A stretch of DNA of 60,542 bases from a virus. Positions 22,743-32,874 of this stretch are shown piece after piece; position 1 is the stretch's first letter, and the number at the start of each line of letters is the position of its first letter. The stretch is from positions 1 to 60,542 of the IMG/VR virus record IMGVR_UViG_3300050821_002162, one strand, 5' to 3'. The position numbers were made by a program, and so were the translations under genes. The notes beneath the pieces were generated by a model. It made no database searches. It was given only the letters and a program-made list of their open reading frames with translations, and was not told the origin of the DNA.

Positions 22743-23786
22743 ATGGCAAAATCCCTTGCTCAAGGCGAGATACCGGGAGTTTCTTTAGAGCTTGTAAAAA
22801 CCAAATTGAATGAAGCACTCGGACACATCTACGACGAGAGCGTTTTCAGTTTCCAACTCGGCAACTCCGGTGGATGGCTCATTCCCGGACTCGTAGCGAG
22901 CTTAGGGACGGTGACAGTCACTCCCTACAGCCCTTACGTTTTCGCTGATGCGGTCGCTTCAGGAATATGGGCGCAGTACGCATTAACGACGCCTAGCATC
23001 ACCAGTTTCCAGTTTAGGAACCCTTCCTATGCTCTCTACGACATCATCGCCTATAACACGGCCTACGACGGAAGCCTTGGGAAGCTCCCGCTGGGAGCTG
23101 TGCCGCTAGGATGGGCGGGAAGCTCGTACATCACGCTCGACCGGCCTTGGATGGAGCCTGCAAGCGGGCCAGGGCAGAACTACTACATTTACCAAGCATA
23201 CTTCCCGGTTCCAGTGTCTGATTTCAGAGCGTTTGTGGAAATTCGAGACACAACGAACGGTGACTATGTATCTTTTACCCGACTATCGCAGGACGATCTT
23301 TCGGTAGAAGACCCGCAGAGGGTAGTCTTTGGTCCGGCGCTCCCAACTTATGCTGTTCCGTTCGGTATCGACCAGCGTCCGGGGAGTCCGACGCTTGGAT
23401 ACCGGCGCTACGAAATTTGGCCGCACATCTTGTCCGTCTGGCCTTTGAGCTTCACGTTCAAGCGGCGTGGAGCGTTGCTGGTCAATCCCGGAGATACCGT
23501 TCCGTACCCGCTGACTGAAGAGCTTGTTACGTTTCGAGCAAAAGAGGTTCTCTATCAGTACAAAGAGGCGCAGAAAGGCGAGCAAGTCCAGCGCGGATCG
23601 GGTGCGGATTGGCGGTTTTTGTCGGAGGCAGCGCGTGCGGAGTATAAAGAGTGTCTCAAGAAAATCAGGGCCATCGACGCAAACCTGCATCGCGAGTTCT
23701 TGACACGCCAAAAGAAGCGTCCACAGTGGACGCAGGACGGGTTCTCGACTAATCGGCTTGGGCAATTGAACGTAGGGAGTTGGTGA
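22743..23786 (+). CDS. virion connector/tail protein (347 aa)
   Basis: ATG 22743 is preceded by the palindrome CTTATATAAG (22732-22741) and no clear Shine-Dalgarno, perhaps because the mobile HNH gene was inserted just upstream. A beta-rich body with aromatic segments (YALYDIIAYNTAYDGSLGKL, FGIDQRPGSPTLGYRRYEIW) and a helical, basic C-terminus. By position it is a head-tail connector or adaptor. Not recognised at family level. Confidence 0.65.
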   Translation: MAKSLAQGEIPGVSLELVKTKLNEALGHIYDESVFSFQLGNSGGWLIPGLVASLGTVTVTPYSPYVFADAVASGIWAQYALTTPSITSFQFRNPSYALYDIIAYNTAYDGSLGKLPLGAVPLGWAGSSYITLDRPWMEPASGPGQNYYIYQAYFPVPVSDFRAFVEIRDTTNGDYVSFTRLSQDDLSVEDPQRVVFGPALPTYAVPFGIDQRPGSPTLGYRRYEIWPHILSVWPLSFTFKRRGALLVNPGDTVPYPLTEELVTFRAKEVLYQYKEAQKGEQVQRGSGADWRFLSEAARAEYKECLKKIRAIDANLHREFLTRQKKRPQWTQDGFSTNRLGQLNVGSW

Positions 23787-23790
23787 GCAA

Positions 23791-24162
23791 ATGTTCGCAG
23801 TGACGATTACCATTACCGACCGAACGCAGACGCCGCAAAATCTTTATACCCTCATCACAAAAGGTTCGCAGACAGGGTACACGGTCGCGCCTGCCGCTGG
23901 CATCGCTCCGTCGAACTTGACGCAATCGCAAACTGGATGCGTGTCTTACTTGTCCATTCAGGCGTCTTACAAGAATGGTGGGACCACCGTCTACAAGGGA
24001 GACGAGAACGTAAAGAATGACGGGAGCCGCCAAGCCAAAGAGTTGAACGCGGGAGACACGGACGTGCAACAAGCGTACTCGTACAGCACGAACCTGAACG
24101 AAATCTATCTCACTGCGAGCGCAAATGCCGCTGTCGTGAATGTGGAGTTTCACTACGCATGA
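23791..24162 (+). CDS. structural protein (123 aa)
   Basis: ATG 23791. A Thr/Asn-rich beta protein (FAVTITITDRTQTPQNLYTL, TDVQQAYSYSTNLNEIYLTA) ending VVNVEFHYA. Its stop overlaps the start of the first exported fibre gene (ATGA). Probably a virion component; specific role unknown. Confidence 0.6.
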   Translation: MFAVTITITDRTQTPQNLYTLITKGSQTGYTVAPAAGIAPSNLTQSQTGCVSYLSIQASYKNGGTTVYKGDENVKNDGSRQAKELNAGDTDVQQAYSYSTNLNEIYLTASANAAVVNVEFHYA

Positions 24163-25889
24163 AAACCATTTGGCTCGTGTCTGTGTTCCTGTTGCTGACA
24201 GCTAGCGCCTTCGCGCAGTTTGGCTCACACGATGTCTTGTACGTTGGGAGCGCTCCGTCTGGATCGTGCGTGGCCGGTTCCAGAATTCAGCAACTGACAA
24301 CCGGGGCTGGTACTACTTATAGCTGCCAAAGCATTGTTGCTGGCGTGGGAACGTGGACGGCGATTTCTGGTGGCGGTGGAGGAGGGAACGTCTCGACTGG
24401 ACAGACAAACGTCTACACTGGCGGATTTCTGCAAGACTTCTCGGCGGCAACGATGGAATTGCCAGAGGGTGCTGGGTTTGTGACAACGGTGGACAGTACG
24501 GTTGGGTTTGATACGACTACACAAATCCTCCACTTCTGGGGTCCAGGTGCGGCAGATTCCTTTAACGTCGTCACATCGAGCACGAGCACGACAGCCACAC
24601 AGCCGATTTTCGCCACAGCCACGGCTGGCTTGTACGCTCCGAGAGCCATTGCAGGAACTGATCTCCCGGCAGTCGCTGTTCAGACTGGTCAGACGAATGT
24701 CTATACCGCTGGCCTACAAGACTTCACGTCAGCGACGATGGAAATACCGGAAGGTGCGGGATTCACGACAAACGTAAACAGCACGATTGGTTTGGACACG
24801 ACGGCGAACATCACGCACTTGTGGACGAACAATGCCGACAGTTCGATATGCGCTGCGACGGCCACGGACACGACTACGACGCACGCCATGTTCGCAACAG
24901 CGGTAGCCGGGATCTGCAACACTCGCGCTATAGCAACCGGTGACTTGCCTACTTCCGGCATTTCTAACGTCGCCTATCTCAACGCCGGGAACACCTTCAC
25001 CGCAGCCGGGACACTGAATCTGACCTCGGCTTCGGCAACTGCCGGTCTAATTGTTCCGATTGCAGCAGGCGCGGCACCCATTGCGAATGGTGCGATTTCT
25101 TTCAATTCAACATCCAGTGCGTATGTAGGCGGCGCAGGAGGAGTCAGCACGTACAATTTCGCTCTTGCTGCTCTTAGTGGAACGAGTACGACCTGCACCA
25201 ACCAGTTCTTCACAGTCATCAGTGCCGCCGCCGCTCCAACCTGCACCACCCCAACCGCAGCAATGGTGACGAACGCCGTCTCTACTATCGCGGCGAACTC
25301 CGGCAACAGCGCGATGACGCTGGACATGAGTGCCTCTACAGGAGCGAATTCGTTCCGTGTCGAATCTAAATCTGGGGCCACGGCAACATCGAACGGGTCT
25401 ATTGATTACGATAGCGGACCTGGACTGATGCACCTTGCAACGAGTGCCGTGGATGCGACCGCCGTGACCTCTCCAGCATCCATCTCGCAAACTTCCCAGA
25501 CGGCTGCGATTTCAACAGCCACTCTTTGCACTGCCGCTCAATGTCCGAGAGTAAACGGACAGTATGAAGTTCATTGGGACTTCTGGGGAAGCGGTACGGC
25601 CTGTTCCAGCGTGACATCAGGGTCGGTCACATTTCTTCTCACATGGACCGACGCAAATGCCGTTACACATTCGGCAGTTGCTTTACAAATGATGGGTCAG
25701 ACGGGAGCCTCCACGACCGCAATGGGTGGAACGTTTCCCTTTCAAACTGCGCTGGCAAACGAATCGGCAAGCGGTGTATTTTCCTTCACTACTAACGGTA
25801 CGATCATTCAGTATGCGACCGGATACACAGCTTGTACAACAGGGACGGGTACCTACAATCTGACCGCCACAGTGGAGAGAAAACAGTGA
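24159..25889 (+). CDS. exported fibre-like protein with tandem 95-residue repeats
   Basis: A 576-residue protein opening with a textbook Sec signal peptide (MKTIWLVSVFLLLTASAFAQ, likely cut at AFA-Q). Residues ~80-172 and ~175-265 are tandem repeats of each other (TGQTNVYTxGxLQDF, EGAGFxTxVxST, ATAVAG..x.RAIA.GDLP). The rest is Thr/Ser/Ala/Gly-rich beta sequence typical of tail fibres, with four or more cysteines near the C-terminus. A signal peptide on a tail-region protein is unusual: it implies export to the periplasm or cell surface, not assembly in the cytoplasm alone. Confidence 0.75.
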   Translation: MKTIWLVSVFLLLTASAFAQFGSHDVLYVGSAPSGSCVAGSRIQQLTTGAGTTYSCQSIVAGVGTWTAISGGGGGGNVSTGQTNVYTGGFLQDFSAATMELPEGAGFVTTVDSTVGFDTTTQILHFWGPGAADSFNVVTSSTSTTATQPIFATATAGLYAPRAIAGTDLPAVAVQTGQTNVYTAGLQDFTSATMEIPEGAGFTTNVNSTIGLDTTANITHLWTNNADSSICAATATDTTTTHAMFATAVAGICNTRAIATGDLPTSGISNVAYLNAGNTFTAAGTLNLTSASATAGLIVPIAAGAAPIANGAISFNSTSSAYVGGAGGVSTYNFALAALSGTSTTCTNQFFTVISAAAAPTCTTPTAAMVTNAVSTIAANSGNSAMTLDMSASTGANSFRVESKSGATATSNGSIDYDSGPGLMHLATSAVDATAVTSPASISQTSQTAAISTATLCTAAQCPRVNGQYEVHWDFWGSGTACSSVTSGSVTFLLTWTDANAVTHSAVALQMMGQTGASTTAMGGTFPFQTALANESASGVFSFTTNGTIIQYATGYTACTTGTGTYNLTATVERKQ

Positions 25890-26026
25890 AAAATAACAAG
25901 TTATGGTTGGTAACTACATTCCTTTGCGTAGCGGTCATTATCGCGTCTGCTATCTCGGTATTTCAGGGACACGTTCACGCGGATGCCACTTCCTACGCTC
26001 TGGGCGCGGCGGTATCTGCACGCTGA
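25886..26026 (+). CDS. small single-pass membrane peptide (46 aa)
   Basis: GTG 25886 overlaps the previous stop (GTGA). MKNNKLWLV leads into a hydrophobic span (TTFLCVAVIIASAISVF) with a short polar tail. It could equally be a small membrane protein or a secretion-signal remnant. It sits inside the run of exported proteins. Confidence 0.5.
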   Translation: MKNNKLWLVTTFLCVAVIIASAISVFQGHVHADATSYALGAAVSAR

Positions 26027-26033
26027 CTTGGGA

Positions 26034-27428
26034 ATGAGAATATATTCGAAACTCGGATGCCTAACCTTTCTGCTTGCGATGGCAATCTCATCCCATGCTC
26101 AAATACCATGTTCTACGGTCACGCCCGTAACTCCAAACGTTGGGCTTAGTATTCCACCGTTCTTGACTCCGGGTGGTCCGAATTCTAATAATTGGAACGT
26201 TCTCTACAACACAAACTTCACGTGTTTGGATAGTTATTTGTCCGGTAACACTGGACTTCCAGCGCTAAAAATAAACGCATACGAGGACATTCTCGAAATC
26301 CCCACTCCGCGCAATCCTCTTCCTGGATACGAGCGCTGGTACGGCAACCTCTCGACGCACCAGTTGTCCTGCATTACATCGAGTGGAGCAGCGTGCGCTG
26401 CATTTGGCGGAACGGTCACGAGCGTTGGACTTCTCGGTACGGCGAATCAGATAGCCGTCTCTGGAACAAGTCCCATCACAAACTCTGGAACGTTTACGCT
26501 GACGCTCGACCCAGCGGGTGTTTATCTCCCTGCGGCAAGTCTCACCGTAAACGGTGGCCTCGACGTATCCCAGAATACACTCGGGCTACGAACCGACTGC
26601 GCGAACGGTCAAGCTCTACTATGGTCCACGAGCACGCTTACGTGGAACTGTACTACGGTAACGGTCAGTGGAGGAGCAAACACTGCGCTCTCGAATCTCG
26701 CAACGGTCGCCATAAACGCTTCTCTCATACCTGGGACAGATGACGCTTTCGACCTTGGTTCGCTGGGTTTTCGTTGGGACGATTTTTGGCTGACTGGAGT
26801 AATCGGATGGACCAACGGCAGCGGCACGGCAAACGTAGGCATTTCTTCCCCTAGCGCTGGCGTGATAAACGTCGGAAACGGATCACAGGGAGATGCGACT
26901 GGGACGATTCAGGCTGCAAAATTTGTCGGCACAGGGAGCAATGCAAGCATAGTCGGACTTGGGCAAGGTACAGCGCAAGCCGCGCTAGCCAACATCGGCG
27001 GCTGGATGGCTCCTACGACGGTCCCTACTGGTTATTGGATGGTCGTGCCGAGCGCTCCCGTCAGCGGGAATGGTCTTTTGCTTCTGTCTTCCACTACAAG
27101 CCAGACGGGATGCACGGCATCGGCAACGATTCTCTGTGGGAGTTTTATGACTCCCATAACAATCATTGCTTCTGGAACTGCTGCTCTTCCAAGCGGCTCT
27201 CCTATTACGTCTTCCAGTTGCGCTACAGCAGTAACGGTTTCAGCGAGTGGCGTAGTATCTACGGACAGCATTAAGTGGTCTTATAACGCCGCACCAACCA
27301 CAGTTCCAGGTATTTTAATTGTTAGTCCGTACGTAACCACGAACAACGTAAACTTCCTCTTATGTAACCCAAACTCCACTAATCAAACTCCTTCGGCCAC
27401 AACTATTAACTGGGAGGTTCTCAGGTGA
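26034..27428 (+). CDS. exported fibre-like protein with NWNV-type N-terminal domain
   Basis: ATG 26034; 464 residues. Signal peptide MRIYSKLGCLTFLLAMAISS ends at SHA-Q. The next ~60 residues (PNVGLSIPPFLTPGG..., NWNVLYNTNFTCLDSYLSG) match the N-terminal domain of the 34653 protein and a type seen at the start of phage tail fibres. The remainder is low-charge beta sequence with Gly/Ser/Thr repeats. Likely a fibre or adhesin delivered through the Sec pathway. Confidence 0.7.
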   Translation: MRIYSKLGCLTFLLAMAISSHAQIPCSTVTPVTPNVGLSIPPFLTPGGPNSNNWNVLYNTNFTCLDSYLSGNTGLPALKINAYEDILEIPTPRNPLPGYERWYGNLSTHQLSCITSSGAACAAFGGTVTSVGLLGTANQIAVSGTSPITNSGTFTLTLDPAGVYLPAASLTVNGGLDVSQNTLGLRTDCANGQALLWSTSTLTWNCTTVTVSGGANTALSNLATVAINASLIPGTDDAFDLGSLGFRWDDFWLTGVIGWTNGSGTANVGISSPSAGVINVGNGSQGDATGTIQAAKFVGTGSNASIVGLGQGTAQAALANIGGWMAPTTVPTGYWMVVPSAPVSGNGLLLLSSTTSQTGCTASATILCGSFMTPITIIASGTAALPSGSPITSSSCATAVTVSASGVVSTDSIKWSYNAAPTTVPGILIVSPYVTTNNVNFLLCNPNSTNQTPSATTINWEVLR

Positions 27429-30331
27429 AAAGTGGATTGTTTATTATGTGCGTGTTGGTCCTGACTAGCTTCGCACACGGACAAGCCTGCGGGCCTCCAG
27501 CGTATCCTTGCTTCCAGTCAGGGACGAACACGATAAACTATCCGGCAACGATGCCAAGTTTCGGATCGAACACTTGCAATTCGACCAACATTTACACGAT
27601 GGCACAGTGCGGCAATCTCATCGGCGCTAACACGACGGCGACTCCTGCCGATTTCCAGACTCAGATTGTCCGCGTCACGGATCAGGCAACAAACGGGAAT
27701 GCGAACACGCTTTGGCAAACCTACGACGAGCCTAGTGTGAACGCTTGGAACACGGACGACTCGGCTTTCCTCGCGACGGTCAATGGCGGAGGGCAGTACG
27801 TGTTCTTGTGGAACACTGCTGCAAACTCGCAATTCACTGGTCCTGCAAATACGAGCCAAGCTCTTTGCACTAGCGGCGTCCCTCCTTGCGCTGGCTTCGT
27901 TATTTTTCAGAACACTACTGTCATGTCGTGGGTTCACAGGGACCATGCGTGGAGCGTGGATAACCAGACTGGCCCTGGAATCTACATGCAGGACAACACG
28001 ATCACGCTGACGCAGGGGTCTGGAGGAGTAAGTACAGCCAACACATTCGACTGGACTAATTCACAGTGCTTGATGAACACGGTGAACGGCTATCCGAGCG
28101 ATGCCTCGGTTCACGCGACGATTAATTCGTGGACTACGAGCGGAACGACGGTCACTTTCAATACGACCTTGTTTAATAGTTTCGCGGTCGGCCAAACGAT
28201 TGCGCTTAGCGGGTTCGCTGGAGCGGGTACTAGCTTCAACGGTACTTCGATTACGGTCACTGCCGTTGTCGGGGGTTTACCTAACCAGACGGCATTCAAA
28301 GCGACTATCAACAGCGCTCCTGCGTCGAACACCGACACTGGGACTGGGACGGCAACAACTTATCCGCTCAACCGATGGACTGGGGCACTAGGCGTTACTC
28401 ACGATGAAACAACTTTTGCGATGCCATTTTCTATTTTGGGCAGTCAAGGCAGCGGCTACTATCAGGCTCGGTGGGTAGTTGGTCAGCCGGGATGCCGCCT
28501 CTGGAACACGATGACCGGCGTAGTCACGAACAACGGCGTACTTGTTGGCACGATTACAGACGCACCGTGGGGTGGAGCCTACGGAGGAAAATCCGACCGC
28601 TGGAAAATCCACGACTCAAACCAGCCAAATACGACTTTCACGGAATCTGCTCCGACGCAAAGCACGTTCGTCTATGGCTCTTATTACGTGGACGACTATT
28701 TCTGGGATGGAGGACTGAACGCAATTCCTTGTGGCACTGGAGCACCGAAGTGGCTAGCGAGTACCCACTACGACGACGGCGACCGCGTGGTTCCGTTGGT
28801 GAACAACGCTGGCGGCTATATGTATCAGATCATCAACACAATTCCCGGAACGAGCGGCACAAGCGTTGCAGCGTGGAACCAGACTCCTGGGAGCGATACG
28901 TCTGACAACGTTGGCACGAGTTCTCCTCTGACGTGGCGCAATACAGGAATCGGAGCAAACACTGGGGGGCAGTTCACAATCGCTTCTTGGTCGCTCACAA
29001 GCAACTCAGTGACCTTTACCGGAGTCTACCCCTGTCTTCTCGCAACCTGCCCGCAGTATGTCGCTGGCAACACTCCTACGATAAGCGGCCTAGTCCACGG
29101 TAGTTATTTGAACGGACTACAGACAGTGACCGCTGCTACGGCGACATCTTTTACGATTTCTTTTACCCACGCCAATGATTCCGCGACCGAGGTTGGAAAC
29201 GCGCAGGCGTATTTCACATACTCGTGCAACGGTCACAAATGGAAAGGCGCTCTCGGGGTAGCACTTGGCAAGAACTTCCAGTACGACTCTTATCTCAACC
29301 CGCAAGTTCCGAGATTGAATCTTGGGCCATCGGCCAGCTCCAAAGGCGATCAGCATCTCGGGAACACGAACAACAACACGACCGACACAGCATGGTTCTG
29401 GATTGCCGCGTCGAACGTTGGAACGAACGTCGATCTAGTGAATGGCGGGAGAACTTATTCTGGCACGGTGACGGCGAACGGGACCAAGAACGTCGTCTTG
29501 GCGTCTGGCTCGAACTTCGATACCAGCGGTTTCTGGAATGGGGATGCGATCACGATTAATGGCGTAGGGTACGTCGTGTCTTCGGTAACGGACGCAACCC
29601 ATCTTACGACAACGGCAAACGTTACAAGCGGCTCAGGGGTGAATTATTCACTTACCCAGACCAGTCTCCCAGGTGCTCTCTATGGTGAGAGTTTTTTCAT
29701 CGCTCCGCCATACTCTTCCCCTGGTGTGATAAATACGACGACCGTAAATCAGGTTCGCAGAGCGTTCCATTGCTTTAACAGTGGCTGGCCGTGGTCTTTT
29801 GATGCGAGATACTGTATTTCCGTCGTTTCGCAGACTGGCAAGTACGCTCTATTTGTCAGCGACATGTTTGGGCAACTAGGAAGCCGCCAGAATCAGGCAA
29901 GTTGCAATATCGGTGGGCCGGACTACGGAACCGAAGGTGGTGCTAATGACGGTGGTGCCAACAACTACGAAGTCGGAAGCGTCATCTTGCCTAATCTCGC
30001 GCAGAACAACGGCGGAAACTATATTTTCCAAGTGCTGAACTGCACGGCAAACGGCGGCAGTGGGTCAGCTTGCACGCTCGGAAACGTGCATCCCAAGTGG
30101 CCGCAGGGCGGAACGCCGTTTGGTCAGTCCAGCCCAACGACAATTGCAGAGAACTCTCCAGGAACGATCACGTGGGTGCTTTCGCCGGACGTAAACGATG
30201 TGACCAAGGCGGCTATTGCCAACTGCCGCGTGGACGATTTCGTCGCAATCTTGAGTCGAAGTGGAATAGGGAAGGCAAGTACGATCATTCAGGGGAACAC
30301 GATACTCAATGGAAACGTGGTGATTGAATGA
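27425..30331 (+). CDS. large exported beta-rich protein (968 aa)
   Basis: GTG 27425 overlaps the previous gene. Signal peptide [20 protein letters not shown]. The mature protein is Asn/Thr/Gly-rich, with many Trp and Cys and recurring blade-like segments ([38 protein letters not shown]) that suggest a beta-propeller. An inserted Ig-like part includes [17 protein letters not shown]. No catalytic motif seen. Probably a surface or receptor-binding protein. Confidence 0.65.
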   Translation: MKSGLFIMCVLVLTSFAHGQACGPPAYPCFQSGTNTINYPATMPSFGSNTCNSTNIYTMAQCGNLIGANTTATPADFQTQIVRVTDQATNGNANTLWQTYDEPSVNAWNTDDSAFLATVNGGGQYVFLWNTAANSQFTGPANTSQALCTSGVPPCAGFVIFQNTTVMSWVHRDHAWSVDNQTGPGIYMQDNTITLTQGSGGVSTANTFDWTNSQCLMNTVNGYPSDASVHATINSWTTSGTTVTFNTTLFNSFAVGQTIALSGFAGAGTSFNGTSITVTAVVGGLPNQTAFKATINSAPASNTDTGTGTATTYPLNRWTGALGVTHDETTFAMPFSILGSQGSGYYQARWVVGQPGCRLWNTMTGVVTNNGVLVGTITDAPWGGAYGGKSDRWKIHDSNQPNTTFTESAPTQSTFVYGSYYVDDYFWDGGLNAIPCGTGAPKWLASTHYDDGDRVVPLVNNAGGYMYQIINTIPGTSGTSVAAWNQTPGSDTSDNVGTSSPLTWRNTGIGANTGGQFTIASWSLTSNSVTFTGVYPCLLATCPQYVAGNTPTISGLVHGSYLNGLQTVTAATATSFTISFTHANDSATEVGNAQAYFTYSCNGHKWKGALGVALGKNFQYDSYLNPQVPRLNLGPSASSKGDQHLGNTNNNTTDTAWFWIAASNVGTNVDLVNGGRTYSGTVTANGTKNVVLASGSNFDTSGFWNGDAITINGVGYVVSSVTDATHLTTTANVTSGSGVNYSLTQTSLPGALYGESFFIAPPYSSPGVINTTTVNQVRRAFHCFNSGWPWSFDARYCISVVSQTGKYALFVSDMFGQLGSRQNQASCNIGGPDYGTEGGANDGGANNYEVGSVILPNLAQNNGGNYIFQVLNCTANGGSGSACTLGNVHPKWPQGGTPFGQSSPTTIAENSPGTITWVLSPDVNDVTKAAIANCRVDDFVAILSRSGIGKASTIIQGNTILNGNVVIE

Positions 30332-30894
30332 AAAGACTTGGATTCTTGCTTTTACTGTCTTCGTTTGCTGGAGCGCAGTGTAGCGGTACAGCGCCGTCAA
30401 CTTGTCTTCCGCCGCTTGGAGTCGGAGGCGGAACGCAAACCGTGCAATCGTCCATCACGCTGATTGACAACGGACTTCCCAACCCTTTGCCTGCGACTGG
30501 TTACTATCATCTGTCGATTGCTGGCGGGGAAATTCAGGAATCGAACGATGGCGTTGCGTATCACAGTCTCGTTGGGGCGAAGGGAGCTACGGGCGCAACT
30601 GGCGCAACGGGTTCAACTGGTCCAGCGGGTCCGACCGGCTCTACCGGCGCTCAAGGTCCAGCGGGTGCAACGGGACCGACTGGAGCGACAGGCGCTCAAG
30701 GTTCGCAGGGGGTACAGGGAGTACAGGGACCAGCGGGAGCGCAAGGAGCAGTCGGCGCAACAGGCGCAACCGGCGCACGAGGTCCGCAAGGGGTTCCTGG
30801 CGTGATTGTTGGCAACACGATTACCGTGACCGAACTTTGTAATAACGTAAGTGGCAAGAGAACGTGTACTCTCAAGGTGTTGGCGATCCAATAG
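30328..30894 (+). CDS. exported collagen-like protein
   Basis: 188 residues, ATG 30328 overlapping the previous stop. Signal peptide [17 protein letters not shown], a ~65-residue beta head, then about 25 uninterrupted Gly-X-Y triplets (residues 83-157, e.g. [19 protein letters not shown]) and a short C-terminal domain with two cysteines ([19 protein letters not shown]). Collagen-like triple helices occur in phage fibres; with a signal peptide this one may be displayed on the host surface. Confidence 0.75.
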   Translation: MKRLGFLLLLSSFAGAQCSGTAPSTCLPPLGVGGGTQTVQSSITLIDNGLPNPLPATGYYHLSIAGGEIQESNDGVAYHSLVGAKGATGATGATGSTGPAGPTGSTGAQGPAGATGPTGATGAQGSQGVQGVQGPAGAQGAVGATGATGARGPQGVPGVIVGNTITVTELCNNVSGKRTCTLKVLAIQ

Positions 30895-30902
30895 GAGACC
30901 AA

Positions 30903-31379
30903 ATGGGGCAAGCGTTACTGAAAGTCGTAACCGAGACTGTCTCGTGGCACCTTGTATGGCTGTGGCTGTGGTTTGAGATTGGCGTTATCTTGTACATCGC
31001 CAAGCGAGCGTACTATCTCGTGACCGGCCCGAATCCGGTTGCTAGTACCTACAGCCAGTTCATTAAGCGCTGTTGGTTGCCGCTGTTCATTCGCACCACG
31101 ATTGATAGCGTGATCTTCTGGGTGTGTTTCAATCCTGCCTTAGCCTCGGACGGTCTGAACTACTTGGGATGGCAGAAATTTTCCTGGGTGGTTGGCCTGC
31201 TCACCCAGTTCGCTCCGGTGGCGTTCTTCTTCGGGCATACGGTTGACTCGATTATGGACGTGGCCGTAAGCAAAATCCCGTTTCTCAAGAACTTCTTGCC
31301 GCAGATGCCAAGTCCGCTTGCTGCTACTCCAGCGCAGGCAGAGGCAAAAGCACAGGCAAAGGCAGAGGCATTGGCATGA
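30903..31379 (+). CDS. multi-pass membrane protein of the lysis region
   Basis: ATG 30903 behind AGGAG. 158 residues with about three membrane spans (WHLVWLWLWFEIGVILYIA; TTIDSVIFWVCFNPALA; VVGLLTQFAPVAFFFGHTV) and an Ala/Lys repeat tail (AQAEAKAQAKAEALA). It starts the lysis block and could be a holin or accessory membrane protein; family not recognised. Confidence 0.65.
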   Translation: MGQALLKVVTETVSWHLVWLWLWFEIGVILYIAKRAYYLVTGPNPVASTYSQFIKRCWLPLFIRTTIDSVIFWVCFNPALASDGLNYLGWQKFSWVVGLLTQFAPVAFFFGHTVDSIMDVAVSKIPFLKNFLPQMPSPLAATPAQAEAKAQAKAEALA

Positions 31380-31525
31380 GCAAAAAGAAGCAGCCTAAAC
31401 CGCCAGTTCCTGCTCCGATACCAATAGATGACGGTGCGGAGAATCACGAACTGCCCGAGCATCACATTCCAACGCTCGGAAAGATCATCGAGCAGGAACG
31501 CAAGAAACAGGAGGACGAACAATGA
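31376..31525 (+). CDS. small Pro/charged protein (49 aa)
   Basis: ATG 31376 overlaps the previous stop and its own stop overlaps the next start (both ATGA), so it is embedded in a coupled operon. The product begins MSKKKQPKPPVPAPIPIDDG and ends with a charged helix (GKIIEQERKKQEDEQ). Function unknown. Confidence 0.65.
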   Translation: MSKKKQPKPPVPAPIPIDDGAENHELPEHHIPTLGKIIEQERKKQEDEQ

Positions 31526-31761
31526 TTACAGCACTCGCGATGTTTGCAGGACATATCGGTTTTTTCGGCCAGACAGGAGCAATCTGGGCGTTGCTTGGTT
31601 TTGTTTGCTTCTGCGTTATCGTAGCGATCCTGTTCAAGATCGTCTTTCTGGCGCTGCCTGCGTTGGGCGTAACTGAACCGTGGATCAGTATTATTTTTTG
31701 GGTCATGGTGTTGGTGCTGTTCATTGCGTTCATCAACTACGCGCTGGGGTGGGGATTCTGA
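31522..31761 (+). CDS. holin candidate (79 aa, two membrane spans)
   Basis: A 79-residue hydrophobic protein with two strong membrane helices (IWALLGFVCFCVIVAILFKI and WISIIFWVMVLVLFIAFINY) separated by a short turn, two genes ahead of the endolysin. Size, topology and position fit a class II-like holin, though no family was recognised. Confidence 0.6.
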   Translation: MITALAMFAGHIGFFGQTGAIWALLGFVCFCVIVAILFKIVFLALPALGVTEPWISIIFWVMVLVLFIAFINYALGWGF

Positions 31762-32175
31762 TTGACAGTGAACGACAAAGGAAATGGCAGGACGCACGAA
31801 CCGTCCCTGCGTGAGCTAACCGCCGAACTCGACGGCATCCGGGGAATTTTCGACGAAAAGATAGACCGAGTTCGGGAAGTAGCCGACGAGCGCGACCGTC
31901 GCTACGAGCAACGTTTTGTTGCAATGGACGAGAAAACCGGACTTGCTCTTACCTCCAGCAAGGAAGCAGTAAATAAAGCCGAAGTCGCACAAGAAAAGCG
32001 CTTCGACAACACGAACGAGTGGCGAGCAGCAATGCAGGACCGGGACCGAAACCAGATGCCTCGTACCGAGATTGAACAACGTTTTAATGCACTTACTGGC
32101 GCTTTTCGCTGGGGAGCAGGAATTGGCATCACGATCATATTCGGGGTTTTAGCCTTGTACTTCAAGGGACACTGA
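31762..32175 (+). CDS. coiled-coil protein with C-terminal membrane anchor
   Basis: 137 residues from TTG 31762 (GTG 31768 possible). A long charged coiled coil (LTAELDGIRGIFDEKIDRVR, EVADERDRRYEQRFVAMDEK) ends in a C-terminal hydrophobic span (WGAGIGITIIFGVLALYF). Tail-anchored coiled coils of this kind accompany holins and endolysins, so a lysis-accessory role is inferred. It overlaps the endolysin start by 1 nt. Confidence 0.65.
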   Translation: MTVNDKGNGRTHEPSLRELTAELDGIRGIFDEKIDRVREVADERDRRYEQRFVAMDEKTGLALTSSKEAVNKAEVAQEKRFDNTNEWRAAMQDRDRNQMPRTEIEQRFNALTGAFRWGAGIGITIIFGVLALYFKGH

Positions 32176-32645
32176 TGGACGCAGCATCGGAAGTTAAACT
32201 CGCGCTTGTATGTCCAAAACTGGCAACGCTGATCCGTGCTCTTGCGGGCATGGTTACGGATGAGCCGATCCGGGTGACGCAGGGACTGCGAACGTGGGCC
32301 GAGCAAGAAGCGATCTACCAGCAAGGACGGACCACGCCGGGGGAGATCGTGACCAACGCTCGGCCAGGATATTCTTGGCATCAGTTCGGACTTGCCGTAG
32401 ACGTTGCTCCGTTCGACTCCGAAGGGAATCCCGACTGGAACGAAACTCACCCAGTCTGGAAACAACTAATTACGTTCGGAGAGTCGCTCGGGATGTATTC
32501 TGGGGATGAGTTCACGCACCACGACGATCCACATTTCCAGTTGACGGGTATTTTCCCTGTAACTCCGAACGACGATGCGAGGCAGATTTTGCAGACACAA
32601 GGTTTGCAGGCTGTATGGGACACGGCTGGGTTGACGGCGGCATGA
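32175..32645 (+). CDS. endolysin, M15-type L,D-endopeptidase
   Basis: 156 residues. The zinc site of VanY/CwlK-type M15 peptidases is intact: SWHQFGLAVD with His69 and Asp76, and DDPHFQL with His120; QGLRTWAEQEAIYQQG matches the substrate-side motif. It has no signal peptide and no wall-binding domain. It would cut peptide stems of peptidoglycan at the end of infection once the holin opens the membrane. Confidence 0.9.
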   Translation: MDAASEVKLALVCPKLATLIRALAGMVTDEPIRVTQGLRTWAEQEAIYQQGRTTPGEIVTNARPGYSWHQFGLAVDVAPFDSEGNPDWNETHPVWKQLITFGESLGMYSGDEFTHHDDPHFQLTGIFPVTPNDDARQILQTQGLQAVWDTAGLTAA

Positions 32646-32836
32646 TAACGTTGCACAACGCTGTTGTGCCGTTCGATGGCGACGAGATCGTAATTGGCGA
32701 GTCTGAAACCATTAAGGACTACACGGTTGACCACTCGCAGCCAAGCGGCGATTGCACGCGAGTTGAGCTTGACGGCGGAACGGTATACTTGGTCACGGAG
32801 TCGATTGATGAGATTGAGGCGATGATACGAAAATAA
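32642..32836 (+). CDS. FlbD-like small protein (64 aa)
   Basis: ATG 32642 overlaps the endolysin stop. A 64-residue beta-rich protein: MITLHNAVVPFDGDEIVIGE then CTRVELDGGTVYLVTESIDE and a final helix EIEAMI. The second half resembles the 'T.V.L.nG..Y.V.Es..Ei...I' pattern of FlbD-like proteins found widely outside flagellar systems. Function unknown. Confidence 0.6.
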   Translation: MITLHNAVVPFDGDEIVIGESETIKDYTVDHSQPSGDCTRVELDGGTVYLVTESIDEIEAMIRK

Positions 32837-32874
32837 CCAGCATCATCTCTCGCCTCGGACAGAACATTCAGTTT

